Positions 36,144 to 45,002 of a DNA stretch of 64,000 nt are shown here, piece after piece. The stretch is from Pseudochelatococcus contaminans. GTDB taxonomy: Bacteria > Pseudomonadota > Alphaproteobacteria > Rhizobiales > Beijerinckiaceae. Where the stretch lies: positions 248,001-312,000 of the forward strand of contig NZ_JACICC010000003.1 of NCBI RefSeq assembly GCF_014195635.1, read 5' to 3'. Below the pieces are notes generated by a model. The model searched no databases, had not been told where the DNA came from, and saw nothing but the letters and a program-made list of their open reading frames with translations. Made by a program: the position numbers and the translations under genes. How positions within the stretch are numbered: the first letter of the stretch is position 1; each line of letters opens with the position of its first letter.

Positions 36144-36407
36144 ATGATCGGTGGTATTTATGTTCCAAGCCGGCTTGCCAGCCGCCTTGCAGCCCGGCGG
36201 GACAAAATTGAAAAACAGAAGGATGCCGCTGGCATCCATGCAGCATGGCGACAAACTTACATCATGCCGGAGAAAGAGGCGCGTTCAAGGGCGAGGGAAT
36301 GGATGGAGCGTCGCCGCCGTTCCGCCTACGTGACCGAAATGGAAAACTGGCGCGACCTTGGGGACGGGCGCATCGAGTGCACTGTCCGGCGCGTTCCGGC
36401 CGACTGA
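36144..36407 (+). CDS. Small basic hypothetical protein
   Basis: I do not recognise a named family. The 87-residue product is rich in arginine and lysine. It has a helical N-terminal half and a C-terminal part (EKEARSRAREWMERRRRSAY then DLGDGRIECTVRRVPAD) whose RAREW and GRIE-x5-R pattern resembles small rhizobial proteins of unknown function that I recall without names. An ATG at 36144 follows a GGGGG run at a usable distance; an in-frame TTG at 36129 is an alternative. Codon use is like the neighbours. Confidence 0.55.
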   Translation: MIGGIYVPSRLASRLAARRDKIEKQKDAAGIHAAWRQTYIMPEKEARSRAREWMERRRRSAYVTEMENWRDLGDGRIECTVRRVPAD

Positions 36408-36580
36408 GGCGGCCACCGGGTCTCTCCAGCGCTCTGCCCGCTTACCACAACCGACAAAAAATAACCGGCGCAGACCGAGGTCTTGCCGGTGGGGTATTCT
36501 GATTTCCACGCTTCGCCATCACCTGCCACGCATGGCGGCCTGTGATGGCGGAGACATGATCATGCGAACGATCAATCGCC

Positions 36581-36808
36581 TTACGCGATGTCGTCCTCTT
36601 CGTCGTCTTCATCTTCTTCTTCGTCGAGGTCGAGATCGTCCTCGTCGTCGAACAGGATGAGCGTTTCGGGCGGAAGCTGGGTGGTGCGGAAGTTGTCCTC
36701 AGCATCGGCATACCACACAACGGATATGCTTTCGCTGCCAACTTCGGTAACGGTGAGGGCAGGGCCGCCCGACTTGAGCATGACGACATCGCCGACGCTG
36801 AAGCTCAT
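36581..36808 (-). CDS. DUF2158 (YodC-like) small protein with acidic tail
   Basis: The first 55 residues match the YodC/DUF2158 family (FSVGDVVMLKSGGPALTV, then VVWYADAEDNFRTTQLPPETL), a small SH3-like fold of unknown function. The last 20 residues are almost pure aspartate and glutamate. The ATG at 36808 follows GGAGGAG with six bases spacing, which is a strong start. A role as a protein-binding or metal-binding tail is possible but not shown. Confidence 0.88.
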   Translation of the reverse strand: MSFSVGDVVMLKSGGPALTVTEVGSESISVVWYADAEDNFRTTQLPPETLILFDDEDDLDLDEEEDEDDEEDDIA

Positions 36809-37074
36809 GTGTTTCTCCTCCACAGGATTGCTTGTCGAACAATCGATAGCAGCGGCATATGACAGCTTTACGGCTCTTGCCGCAAGCGGTAGCCGGTAAC
36901 ATCGTCTGCATGATGGTTATTGACGTTATTCATTAAGATTAATGCATATTATAGTGCGCGTGGCCGCCGGGGTTTTCCACCGCGAGGCTGAATGTCATCT
37001 GTGACACCCATGATTTTCCGCGACGACAGACTTTTCCGTAACGCCAAAATTTTCTGTAACGTAAGGGGACGTGC

Positions 37075-37620
37075 ATGAGCCAGAGTACGACGGGCGACAT
37101 CAGATCGGCGATCCGCTCGATTCCCGATTATCCGCGTCCCGGTGTGGTGTTCCGCGATATCACCACGCTGCTCGGCAATGCGCGCGCCTTTCGCCGCACG
37201 GTGGACGAAATGGTTCAGCCCTGGCCGGGCGCCAAGATCGACAAGGTGGCGGGCATCGAGGCACGCGGCTTTATTCTCGGGGGGGCGGTGGCCCATCAAC
37301 TTGGGGCCGGGTTCGTGCCGATCCGCAAGAAGGGCAAGCTGCCTCACGATACCGTGTCCATCGCCTATTCGCTGGAATACGGACTGGATGAGATCGAAAT
37401 GCACCGGGATGCCATCGCCGCGGGCGAGCGGGTGATTCTGGTCGATGATCTGATCGCCACCGGCGGCACGGCGACGGCTGCGGTCGATCTGTTGCACAGG
37501 ATCGGCGCGGAGGTGGTGGCCGCCGTTTTCGTCATTGATCTTCCGGACCTCGGCGGCGCGGAAAAGTTGCGCCGCAAGGGTGTTACCGTCCGCACGCTCG
37601 TACAGTTCGAGGGCGAATGA
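37075..37620 (+). CDS. apt: Adenine phosphoribosyltransferase
   Basis: Apt salvages adenine by joining it to PRPP to form AMP. The 181-residue protein is of typical length, with the N-terminal [21 protein letters not shown], the adenine-loop region [20 protein letters not shown] and the PRPP-binding motif [18 protein letters not shown]. It overlaps the next gene by four bases (ATGA), so the two are translationally coupled. Confidence 0.97.
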   Translation: MSQSTTGDIRSAIRSIPDYPRPGVVFRDITTLLGNARAFRRTVDEMVQPWPGAKIDKVAGIEARGFILGGAVAHQLGAGFVPIRKKGKLPHDTVSIAYSLEYGLDEIEMHRDAIAAGERVILVDDLIATGGTATAAVDLLHRIGAEVVAAVFVIDLPDLGGAEKLRRKGVTVRTLVQFEGE

Positions 37621-38381
37621 CCGCTCCGTTTCCCGATGTTGTCGAGGACAGGCTGCTGGGGGAGCGGCTGCGGCTGCTCCAGCCGCGGCGCGGCCATCGC
37701 GCGGGAACCGACGCGCTGCTGCTGGCGGCTGTCGTGCCTTCGGATTTCAACGGTCATATCGCCGATCTCGGGGCCGGTGTGGGCACTGTGGGGCTCGTGG
37801 CGGCGGTGCGCGCGCCGGGAGCGCGCGTCACATTGGCGGAACGCCATGCCGGGGCGCTTGATCTGGCCGAGCGCAATATCACCCTCAACGGGTTGGGCGA
37901 GCGGGTTTGTGCGGCATCGGTCGATCTCTTTTCAGCCACGTCCCGGCGTGAGGCGGGATTGCGCGACAACGTCGATCTCGTCCTGACCAATCCGCCGTTC
38001 CATGACGATTCGCACGTCCGTCGCTCGCCGGATGAAGCACGCCGCGCCGCGCATGTTCTCGCCGGCGGAACGCTTGATGACTGGCTGCGAGCTTGTGCCG
38101 ATGTTCTGCGGCCTGGCGGAGTTGTGGTCGTCGTGCACCGTTCGGATATTTTGGCTGACTTGCTTGCATGCATGACAGGCCGGTTCGGTGGATTGACCGT
38201 GCGCTCCGTGCATCCGCGCGCGCAGGCTCCGGCTGTGCGGGTTCTGCTGGCGGGTGTAAAAGGCTCGCGAGCGCCGCTGCAAGTGCTTCCACCCATTGTG
38301 GCGCATGAAGAGGACGGGCGTTTTACACCGGCGCTCGCGGCAATCGGCCGTGGCGAGGGGCAGGTCGCGATCAGCGGCTGA
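37617..38381 (+). CDS. SAM-dependent methyltransferase (TrmN6-like)
   Basis: This 254-residue Rossmann-fold methyltransferase resembles TrmN6/YfiC, which methylates A37 of tRNA-Val. It has the opening [19 protein letters not shown], the SAM motif [17 protein letters not shown] and the amino-methyltransferase motif LTNPPFHDD (NPPF). A DNA or protein target cannot be excluded. It overlaps apt by four bases. Confidence 0.88.
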   Translation: MTAPFPDVVEDRLLGERLRLLQPRRGHRAGTDALLLAAVVPSDFNGHIADLGAGVGTVGLVAAVRAPGARVTLAERHAGALDLAERNITLNGLGERVCAASVDLFSATSRREAGLRDNVDLVLTNPPFHDDSHVRRSPDEARRAAHVLAGGTLDDWLRACADVLRPGGVVVVVHRSDILADLLACMTGRFGGLTVRSVHPRAQAPAVRVLLAGVKGSRAPLQVLPPIVAHEEDGRFTPALAAIGRGEGQVAISG

Positions 38382-38411
38382 GGCCGCGCGTCGATCCGTC
38401 CTGGCGGCGCT

Positions 38412-39287
38412 TTAGATGCGCCCCTCTCCCACAGCGAACAGAGCCGTCAGGCCCTCGCGATAGGTCGGGTAGGTCAATGAGAAGGCCGGCAGGGCTTTCA
38501 GTTTTGCATTGTCCACGCGGCGGTTTTCGAGATGGAAACTGCGCGCCATCGCAGACAACTCCGCCGACTCGAAGGGAATGGGCGTCGGCGGGGCAACGCC
38601 CATCAACCTCGCCCCGAACGTCACGACATCGCCTTGCGTCGCCGGCTCGTCGTCAGTCACATTATAGATGCCGCCGGCCACGTCTGCCGGGAATGTAGCA
38701 GCCAGCGCCACCGCGATATCGGTGACGTGGGCGCGGTTGAACACCTGCCCGTGCTTGATAACGATGCGGGCATTGCCTTCAGCGAGATCGCGCAGGCTGT
38801 TGCGGCCAGGGCCGTAAATCCCCGGCAGGCGGAAAACGAAACCGCGCGCGCCGTGTGCCCGCGCATGATTCAGCCATGCTGCCTCCGCGATGATACGCCT
38901 CCGCGAACGGTCGATCCGCGTCAGGGTGGGGGCCGTTTCGTCAACCCACGCGCCATCATGATCGCCGTAGACGCCGATGGTGGAGAGATAACCGATCCAG
39001 CCAGCCGACAGTTGCGCACCCGCATCGTTCAGCCATGCCAGCGCCGGGTCGACGGCTTCCGGCGTCTCGTGTGCGGTGGGCGGGATGCTGGCAAGGATGG
39101 CGTCTGCCCCTTCCAGCGCCGCGAGGGCGGATGGGCTGCCGAACTCATGCGCATCGATGCCGCGTGCGCGTAATATCCCCGCCTTTTCGGCATCGCGAAC
39201 CGTGCCTGCAACGTGTGAAAAGCGCCCGGCATGCTGCTCGATAAGGGTTAGCGCGGTGTAGCCAAGGCCAAATGCGAACAGCTTCAT
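38412..39287 (-). CDS. SDR-family NAD(P)-dependent epimerase-like protein (YeeZ type)
   Basis: This 291-residue extended-SDR protein starts with the dinucleotide-binding FAFGLGYTALTL, which departs from the usual GxxGxxG. It continues with GWIGYLSTIGVYGDHDGAWVDE, the sugar-epimerase-like RLPGIYGPGRNSLRDL, and YNVTDDEPATQGDVVTFG. The tyrosine of the active-site region is in STIGVYGD; a YxxxK pair is not obvious, as in YeeZ-like proteins, so catalysis is uncertain. It lies 23 bases after the GST gene on the same strand. Confidence 0.87.
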   Translation of the reverse strand: MKLFAFGLGYTALTLIEQHAGRFSHVAGTVRDAEKAGILRARGIDAHEFGSPSALAALEGADAILASIPPTAHETPEAVDPALAWLNDAGAQLSAGWIGYLSTIGVYGDHDGAWVDETAPTLTRIDRSRRRIIAEAAWLNHARAHGARGFVFRLPGIYGPGRNSLRDLAEGNARIVIKHGQVFNRAHVTDIAVALAATFPADVAGGIYNVTDDEPATQGDVVTFGARLMGVAPPTPIPFESAELSAMARSFHLENRRVDNAKLKALPAFSLTYPTYREGLTALFAVGEGRI

Positions 39288-39310
39288 GGGTGGTCAAGCT
39301 TCATGGGCGG

Positions 39311-40003
39311 TCAAAAGTCCAGATCGGCATAATTGGCCGCTGGCGGCATGCCGGGAACCCGGTCGGCCAGCAGGGTGCGGAAGGAAGGCCGCGACTTTAC
39401 TCGCGCATACCAGCTCTTGGCGGTTTCATCCTCATCCCACGGCACGTCGCCGAGGTAATCGACGCAGGAGAGATGCGCCGCTGCCGCCAGATCGGCATAA
39501 GTCAGGTCCGGCCCGGTCAGCCAGTTCCGCCGCGCGATGAGAAAACCGATGTATTTCAGGTGGTAGCGCACGTTGACCCGCGCCGCGCGAATGGCGCTCA
39601 TATCGGGCGGGCCGCCGCCGGCGGCAACGCCGATGAAGCGTTTGTAGATTTTCTCCGTGACGAGATAGCTGGAAACTTCCTCGTGGAACTTGGTCAAAAA
39701 CCAGTCCATCAGCCGGCGCACCTCGACGCGGGCGGCGGGATTGTCCGGCAGCAATCTGCGGCCGTCGAGGCCCAGTCCGCGCGTTTCGTCCAGATATTCA
39801 GCGATAACGGCCGGGCCGGGCACCGCGAACCCCTGTTCCTCCAGAAACACGGGCAGGGTGCCGGCGGGGTTCATGATGAGGAACTCCTGCCGCCGCTCCC
39901 ATGGTTTTTCCTCCACAAGAGCCGATTCGAGACCCATCTCCGCCATCACCAGACGGATGAAGCGGGAGTGCGGGCAGAAAGGATAGTGAAACAGAGTCGC
40001 CAT
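39311..40003 (-). CDS. Glutathione S-transferase family protein
   Basis: The 230-residue protein has an N-terminal thioredoxin-like domain (LFHYPFCPHSRFIRLVMAEM; Cys at position 9) with the GSH-site NPAGTLPVFLEEQG, and a C-terminal helical domain (LTGPDLTYADLAAAAHLSCV). The FCPHSR motif resembles beta/omega-like GSTs with a catalytic cysteine. The ATG at 40003 gives the usual length; the frame continues to 40123 but the extra residues are not GST-like. Substrate unknown. Confidence 0.92.
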   Translation of the reverse strand: MATLFHYPFCPHSRFIRLVMAEMGLESALVEEKPWERRQEFLIMNPAGTLPVFLEEQGFAVPGPAVIAEYLDETRGLGLDGRRLLPDNPAARVEVRRLMDWFLTKFHEEVSSYLVTEKIYKRFIGVAAGGGPPDMSAIRAARVNVRYHLKYIGFLIARRNWLTGPDLTYADLAAAAHLSCVDYLGDVPWDEDETAKSWYARVKSRPSFRTLLADRVPGMPPAANYADLDF

Positions 40004-40191
40004 GAATTCAGCCGTGCATGCCGATGGGGCGGGAATGTGGCGCAGCGGTGCGCATGTGGAGGGGGCAGTGGTCAGGTGTGGATAGAACCTTGACAAATCA
40101 TGGCCCGTCCGCACCGCCTGCATTCATAGAGGCCGCCCGCCATGCGAACAACTGGTTTTGTACAGGGTGCAAGACCAAAACGCTGATGTCA

Positions 40192-40206
40192 TTAAAGGTT
40201 CGCTAA
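40192..40206. promoter_or_regulatory. Possible CtrA-like site (TTAA-N7-CTAA) upstream of uppP
   Basis: TTAAAGGTTCGCTAA fits TTAA-N7-TTAA with one mismatch and lies 70 bases before the uppP start. One-mismatch sites occur by chance, so this is weak without more evidence. Confidence 0.25.
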
Positions 40207-40276
40207 CGCTACACGCGCACAAGTGCAGCAGGCAGGCCGAATGGCGGCTGGGAGAGGGTTCCCGGGAGAGGTGATC

Positions 40277-41092
40277 ATGATGCAGGTTTTTGCTGGCGGC
40301 GATCTGTTCGAAGCAGCCATCCTTGGTGTGGTGGAAGGGCTGACCGAGTTCATTCCCGTGTCGTCCACAGGCCACCTGCTGCTGCTCGGCCACTTCATGG
40401 GATTCGAATCCAACGGCAAAACGTTCGAGGTGCTGGTTCAGCTCGGCGCAATTCTGGCCATCGTGCTGGTCTACTTCCACCGGCTCGTCAGCATGGCGCG
40501 CAATTTCCGCACCGATCCCGCCGTGCGGCGCTTCGTGCTCGGTGTTTTCGTGGCGTTTCTGCCGGCCGTAGCCATCGGCGCATTCGCGCATGGCTTTATC
40601 AAGAACGTCCTTTTCAACCCGTGGATTGTCTGCGTGTCGCTGATCGTCGGTGGGTTCGTGCTCTTCGTCATCGATAATCTGCGCTTGCAACCGAAGTATC
40701 ACGACGCGACGCACTTTCCGCTGCGCAACTGCGTCATCATCGGCCTTGCCCAGTGTGTCGCCATGATCCCCGGCGTCTCCCGCTCCGGTGCGACCATCGT
40801 GGGCGCGCTCCTGACGGGGGCGGACAAGCGCTCTGCGACGGAGTTCTCGTTCTTCCTCGCCATGCCGACCATGGCGGCGGCTTTTTCCTACGATCTGCTG
40901 AAAAACTATCAAAACCTCGATGCCAACGATGTCGCCCTCATCAGCATCGGTTTCGTCACGGCGTTCATCGCCGGTCTGGTGGTCGTGCGTTCGCTTCTGT
41001 CCTTCGTTTCGCACTACGGCTTTGGTCTGTTCGCGTGGTGGCGCATCATTGTCGGCTCTGCCGGGCTGGCAGGTCTGCTGGTTTTTGGCTGA
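40277..41092 (+). CDS. uppP: Undecaprenyl-diphosphatase (BacA/UppP)
   Basis: This inner-membrane enzyme dephosphorylates undecaprenyl pyrophosphate to recycle the lipid carrier for peptidoglycan. The 271-residue protein is highly hydrophobic, with the two active-site motifs [19 protein letters not shown] and [20 protein letters not shown]. The ATG at 40277 follows GGGAGAGG, a good ribosome site; the frame is open from 40223 but the added residues are not conserved in the family. Confidence 0.95.
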   Translation: MMQVFAGGDLFEAAILGVVEGLTEFIPVSSTGHLLLLGHFMGFESNGKTFEVLVQLGAILAIVLVYFHRLVSMARNFRTDPAVRRFVLGVFVAFLPAVAIGAFAHGFIKNVLFNPWIVCVSLIVGGFVLFVIDNLRLQPKYHDATHFPLRNCVIIGLAQCVAMIPGVSRSGATIVGALLTGADKRSATEFSFFLAMPTMAAAFSYDLLKNYQNLDANDVALISIGFVTAFIAGLVVVRSLLSFVSHYGFGLFAWWRIIVGSAGLAGLLVFG

Positions 41093-41419
41093 GCGCCTGA
41101 AAGATCTGCCAAAATAGCGCCAGCAGCCTCAAGCTCCGTCCAAGGTAGACGCAAAGTGATTATTGATGTATTTTCAATGTTCATAAGAATGCGAACCGTC
41201 AAATTTTTGTGACTTTTGAAATTTGAATGGACGTGTCGGGGAACACATCGCGGCTCTTGCGACATTCTTTTGCTGCAATGGGTCAGCATTGATGCGCGAC
41301 GGTCCGATACAGACCGCCGGAAATATGGGTAATACAGGAATATAAGACGGCGTCTCGTTTTTTCTCATCGTCTTTTCTGTGTCGCCCCCGGGGTGTGAAA
41401 ACAAGAAAGATGGAATAGA
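41093..41419. other. Intergenic region, locally AT-rich
   Basis: I see no gene in these 327 bases. The middle (41150-41230) is AT-richer than the surroundings and holds a short inverted repeat (CAAATTT with AAATTTG around 41200-41225). It should include the promoter of the esterase gene. Confidence 0.5.
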
Positions 41420-42979
41420 ATGACGGGCATTGCGTCGACGACAGCCAATCTCGCCCTGTGGCGGTTGCAATGGGAGACATTGTTCTCCCTGCCGCACCTG
41501 CTCGACGAAAGCGAAATGGACGACGATGAAGGCTGTAGGTTGTCCGAAGTCGAGAGTTTTGGCGGTAATCCCGGTAATTTGCGGATGTTCCGGTATGTCC
41601 CGGACAATCTGCCGTCCAATGCGCCGCTGGTCGTCGTGCTCCACGGCTGCACCCAGACGGCGGCGGGCTACGATCGCTCGTCCGGCTGGTCATGGCTTGC
41701 GGAACAGAACGGATTTGCGGTGCTGTTCGCCCAGCAGCGTGGCGAAAACAACCCTCGCCGCTGCTTCAACTGGTTCCGGCCCGGCGATATCGCCCGCGAT
41801 AGCGGCGAGGCGGCGTCGATCCGCAACATGGTCGCTTTCATGGCGGATAACTACGATCTGGATCGCCATCGGATCTTCGTGACCGGCCTTTCCGCCGGCG
41901 GCGCCATGTCCAACGCCATGCTGGCGGCCTATCCCGATGTGTTCGCGGCTGGCGCTATCCTCGCCGGTCTGCCTTATCGCTCCGCCAAGACCGTTCATGA
42001 GGCCCTGCAAGTGATGCTTGAAGGCGTCGTGCGCTCACGCGAGGCATGGGGGGATGAGGTGCGTGGGGCGTCGCCGCTGGGCGATCTCGCCGGCAGCCGC
42101 ATCGCTATGCCGTGGCCGCGTGTGGCGGTGTGGCAGGGGCTCACCGACGACGTGGTGAAACCGATCAATGCGGGTGAGATCGTCAAGCAGTGGACGAATG
42201 TGCACGGGTTGACCGAATACGCCACCGAAGAAACCGTGCAGGGCGGCATGAAGAAAATGCGCTGGCGCAACGCTGACGGGGAAGTCCTCGTCGAAGCGAT
42301 CGCCATCGATCATCTTGGTCATGCCGTGCCGATCGACACGTCACGCGCGGATCTGCATGAACAAACCGGGCAGCATTTCGCCGATATCAGGTTTTCGTCT
42401 ACCTTCGAGATCGCTCGATTCTTCGGCGTGCTGAAAAGCGATCCTCCGCCGCGCGGTGACATCGAGGATGACGAGGTCGTGGTGGAAGAGGTTATCGAAC
42501 CTGCGGCGACAACAGCCGAGCTTCCCGTATCAATCACACCTGCCTTCGCCGCCCTGCCGGCCAGCACCCGCCGTGCACGGGGGCGGACGCGCGAGAGCGG
42601 TGTACGCTCGCGCACCGGCACGCCGACGGTACCTGTGACACCGGACGTTAGCACGCAGGCCGTTCCTGCTCCGGAGCCCGTCACATCGTTCGATGTGCCT
42701 GCCACTGTGTCAGATGTATCAGAGCCGGATAACCTGCGTGAGGAGCGCCCTCCGGTTTCTGATGCGTCGCCAACTGCGGAGGCAGTGACAATACAGGCAG
42801 CAGCGCGGGAATCTGCGCCGCTTGACGAGCCTGTTTCGGGTGAGACCGAGCCGGTTGCTGAAAGTGAAATCAAGGCCGAGCCGACCGCTGCCCGGCCTGT
42901 GCTGCCGTCTATAGCGCGGCCTTTCCGGCGCGCTATGCGCCGCGCCGCCAGGTGGATGAACCTGTTTCGCAAGAATTGA
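41420..42979 (+). CDS. PHB-depolymerase-type esterase with long disordered C-terminal tail
   Basis: The first 330 residues are an alpha/beta-hydrolase of the PHB depolymerase (esterase_phb) family. The sequence VVVLHGCTQTAAGYDRSSGW leads to the oxyanion region, the lipase box GLSAGGAM carries Ser158, and the catalytic His lies in IDHLGHAVPID near residue 300. The following 190 residues are proline/threonine/glutamate-rich and end in a basic cluster (RPFRRAMRRAARWMNLFRKN). There is no signal peptide, so an intracellular enzyme is likely, which would fit the phasins elsewhere in the window. The natural substrate (PHB or another polyester) is uncertain. Confidence 0.85.
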   Translation: MTGIASTTANLALWRLQWETLFSLPHLLDESEMDDDEGCRLSEVESFGGNPGNLRMFRYVPDNLPSNAPLVVVLHGCTQTAAGYDRSSGWSWLAEQNGFAVLFAQQRGENNPRRCFNWFRPGDIARDSGEAASIRNMVAFMADNYDLDRHRIFVTGLSAGGAMSNAMLAAYPDVFAAGAILAGLPYRSAKTVHEALQVMLEGVVRSREAWGDEVRGASPLGDLAGSRIAMPWPRVAVWQGLTDDVVKPINAGEIVKQWTNVHGLTEYATEETVQGGMKKMRWRNADGEVLVEAIAIDHLGHAVPIDTSRADLHEQTGQHFADIRFSSTFEIARFFGVLKSDPPPRGDIEDDEVVVEEVIEPAATTAELPVSITPAFAALPASTRRARGRTRESGVRSRTGTPTVPVTPDVSTQAVPAPEPVTSFDVPATVSDVSEPDNLREERPPVSDASPTAEAVTIQAAARESAPLDEPVSGETEPVAESEIKAEPTAARPVLPSIARPFRRAMRRAARWMNLFRKN

Positions 42980-43216
42980 TCATCGATTTCATTCTTCCGC
43001 CGAAGAAGGCGATGATATAATAATATCGGAATATCAGGCTGAGAGCAGCATAGTCTGCGAGCCGGACGAAATGCCAGACGATCTGGCCTTTTTATTTAAG
43101 TAACATGCAACCGGCAGTATCGTGTCATAGAACTGCTGATGGTGCTTTCGTCTTACCAATCAACATAAATCCAGCGTGTAACCGGCCCTGGGACCGGCAG
43201 GCACCCGCTCGTCGTC

Positions 43217-43240
43217 GCCGCCCGATGCGCGCCGGGCGGC
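43217..43240 (-). terminator. Hairpin downstream of ctrA
   Basis: The stem GCCGCCCG/CGGGCGGC (43217-43224 with 43233-43240) is perfect with an 8-base loop and lies 13 bases after the ctrA stop. No T-run follows on the minus strand, so it may be a stabilising 3' hairpin more than a terminator. Confidence 0.45.
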
Positions 43241-43253
43241 ACATGCCGGCTAT

Positions 43254-43955
43254 TCAGCCGGCCAGGCGTTCTTCCGTGCTGCCGGGTTCGCGCAACACGT
43301 AGCCGCGGCCCCAGACAGTCTCGATGTAGTTTGTGCCCGAAGAGGCATTCGACAGCTTCTTGCGCAGTTTGCAGATGAAGACGTCGATGATCTTCAGTTC
43401 CGGCTCGTCCATGCCGCCGTAGAGGTGGTTGAGGAACATCTCTTTCGTCAGCGTCGTGCCCTTGCGCAGCGAGAGCAGTTCGAGCATCTGATATTCCTTG
43501 CCCGTCAGATGAACGCGCGCGCCGCTGACTTCGACCGTCTTGGCGTCGAGGTTCACCACGAGGTCGCCGGTGGTGATGACCGACTGCGCATGCCCCTTGG
43601 AGCGGCGGACGATGGCGTGGATGCGGGCGACCAGCTCATCCTTGTGGAAGGGCTTGGTCAGATAATCGTCCGCGCCGAAGCCGAGACCCTTGACCTTGTC
43701 CTCGATGCCGGCAAGGCCCGAGAGGATCAGGATCGGCGTTTTGACCTTGGCAACGCGAAGGCTGCGCAAAACCTCGTAGCCCGACATGTCGGGAAGGTTC
43801 AGGTCAAGCAGAATGATATCGTAGTCATAGAGCTTGCCGAGGTCGACGCCTTCCTCGCCAAGATCAGTTGTATAGGCATTGAAATTTTCGGACTTGAGCA
43901 TCAGTTCGATGCTTTGCGCGGTGGCGCTGTCGTCCTCTATGAGCAATACGCGCAT
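43254..43955 (-). CDS. ctrA: Cell-cycle response regulator CtrA
   Basis: CtrA is the OmpR-type master regulator of the alphaproteobacterial cell cycle, controlling division, motility and, in some species, chromosome replication. The 233-residue protein has the receiver domain with Asp51 in [14 protein letters not shown] and the [13 protein letters not shown] segment. The winged-helix domain includes [40 protein letters not shown] and [14 protein letters not shown], which are almost invariant among CtrA proteins. It is preceded by a long region rich in GANTC, the CcrM methylation site. Confidence 0.97.
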   Translation of the reverse strand: MRVLLIEDDSATAQSIELMLKSENFNAYTTDLGEEGVDLGKLYDYDIILLDLNLPDMSGYEVLRSLRVAKVKTPILILSGLAGIEDKVKGLGFGADDYLTKPFHKDELVARIHAIVRRSKGHAQSVITTGDLVVNLDAKTVEVSGARVHLTGKEYQMLELLSLRKGTTLTKEMFLNHLYGGMDEPELKIIDVFICKLRKKLSNASSGTNYIETVWGRGYVLREPGSTEERLAG

Positions 43956-44555
43956 GGCCTCGTCCCCAACCTCGTTTTCCGAGGCTCCCTGTGCTGTTGG
44001 TCCGAAACGGTCAAGCTTTCGGATAGTTTAACCGCCCGGACGGCCGCTCCGCTTACCAATGAAGCTTGCGCGACCCCCAGCATCCGGGCTGGCAGAGTCC
44101 AGAGATAACGATCACCGCGTGGCTTAATGCCGGTGCACCGCTTTATCCGAACGTCTTCAATCCGGAACGCTATGTCCTAATGGTTAACAAACCGTGATTC
44201 GCACTGGCAAGTTATTTACGCAGAAAGGTTGCCCTCCCGGTGTAAAACTCTGTGCAGTGCGAACCGCACTGGATTCAGCTTGGATTCGTCACTGGACCAA
44301 AACTCAGCCTAACCGATTCTATTGACTCAATACTTTTGGATGCCCCAGCCGGCGGTCTTGCTGCCGGTGTGCCTGGGGATGATTGTTAACGAGAGCGGTA
44401 AACGAATGGTTGATGACGGCCAAGATTCCCAAATCATCTGGCCATTGGGCGAATCATTCAGCCGGGTGTGGATATCCGACCACATACGCACGTGTTGACG
44501 CGCACAGGGCAGGAGCGTCGCCAAACCACGTGTTGCTGCAAAGGGAGGGGGGCTT
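43956..44555. other. Long intergenic region upstream of ctrA
   Basis: These 600 bases carry no gene that I can support. They should hold one or more ctrA promoters. Half-sites TTAAC occur at 44184-44188 and 44387-44391, and eight GANTC sites lie at 44095-44455 (annotated separately). No full TTAA-N7-TTAA match is found. Confidence 0.65.
44095..44455 (-). promoter_or_regulatory. Cluster of eight GANTC (CcrM) sites upstream of ctrA
   Basis: GANTC occurs at 44095, 44196, 44272, 44283, 44315, 44324, 44424 and 44451. By chance about one to two would be expected in 361 bases. In Caulobacter the ctrA promoter carries GANTC sites whose methylation state, read with GcrA, times transcription. The same function here is inferred. 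Confidence 0.6.
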
Positions 44556-44942
44556 TCAGCCCTTGATGCCGCCAAGATATGCGGCATAGGCAGTGGCGTC
44601 GAACAAGCGCGCCAGTTCTGCCGGATCGGCAAGTTCCATCGCGAAGAACCAGCCCGCGCCCGTTGGATCGCTGTTTACGATGGCCGGATCGGCGACAAGC
44701 GAATCGTTAATGGCTGTGACGACGCCGGAGGCAGGCGCGAAGACCTCGCAGGCGGCCTTGACGCTCTCAAATACGGCAATGCACTCACCGGCTCGTGCGA
44801 CTTGTCCGACGACGGGCAACGTGACGGCAATGATGCCGCCGAGCGCCTCAATGGCATAGGGCGCGATGCCGACGCGGGCGATCTTGCCCGACATCAGGCG
44901 GATATATTCATGATCCGGGGTGTAGCGAAGGCCATCGGTCAT
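44556..44942 (-). CDS. gcvH: Glycine cleavage system H protein
   Basis: GcvH carries the aminomethyl group on a lipoyl arm during glycine breakdown. The 128-residue protein has the start RYTPDHEYIRL, the lipoyl lysine Lys62 in VFESVKAACEVFAP and the end VNSDPTGAGWFFAMELADP. The region IAPYAIEALGGIIAVTLP corresponds to the usual GIT-xAQ-LGD-I segment but is somewhat diverged. No gcvT or gcvP is next to it. With no partners here it may serve the glycine system from elsewhere or act in lipoate relay. Confidence 0.88.
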   Translation of the reverse strand: MTDGLRYTPDHEYIRLMSGKIARVGIAPYAIEALGGIIAVTLPVVGQVARAGECIAVFESVKAACEVFAPASGVVTAINDSLVADPAIVNSDPTGAGWFFAMELADPAELARLFDATAYAAYLGGIKG

Positions 44943-45002
44943 CGTTTGATCCGTGCCCTGTCCGCGCGGGGCCTGGTCGTGTCCGATCGCACCGGGCGCG
45001 GA

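Noticed and set aside
41014-41289. Small minus-strand frame overlapping the end of uppP
   Set aside because: It overlaps a certain gene, and its N-terminal part lies in AT-rich intergenic DNA with no sign of conservation that I can see.
43105-43302. Small plus-strand frame between the esterase gene and ctrA
   Set aside because: It runs into the ctrA 3' end, has no ribosome site, and its product is not recognisable.
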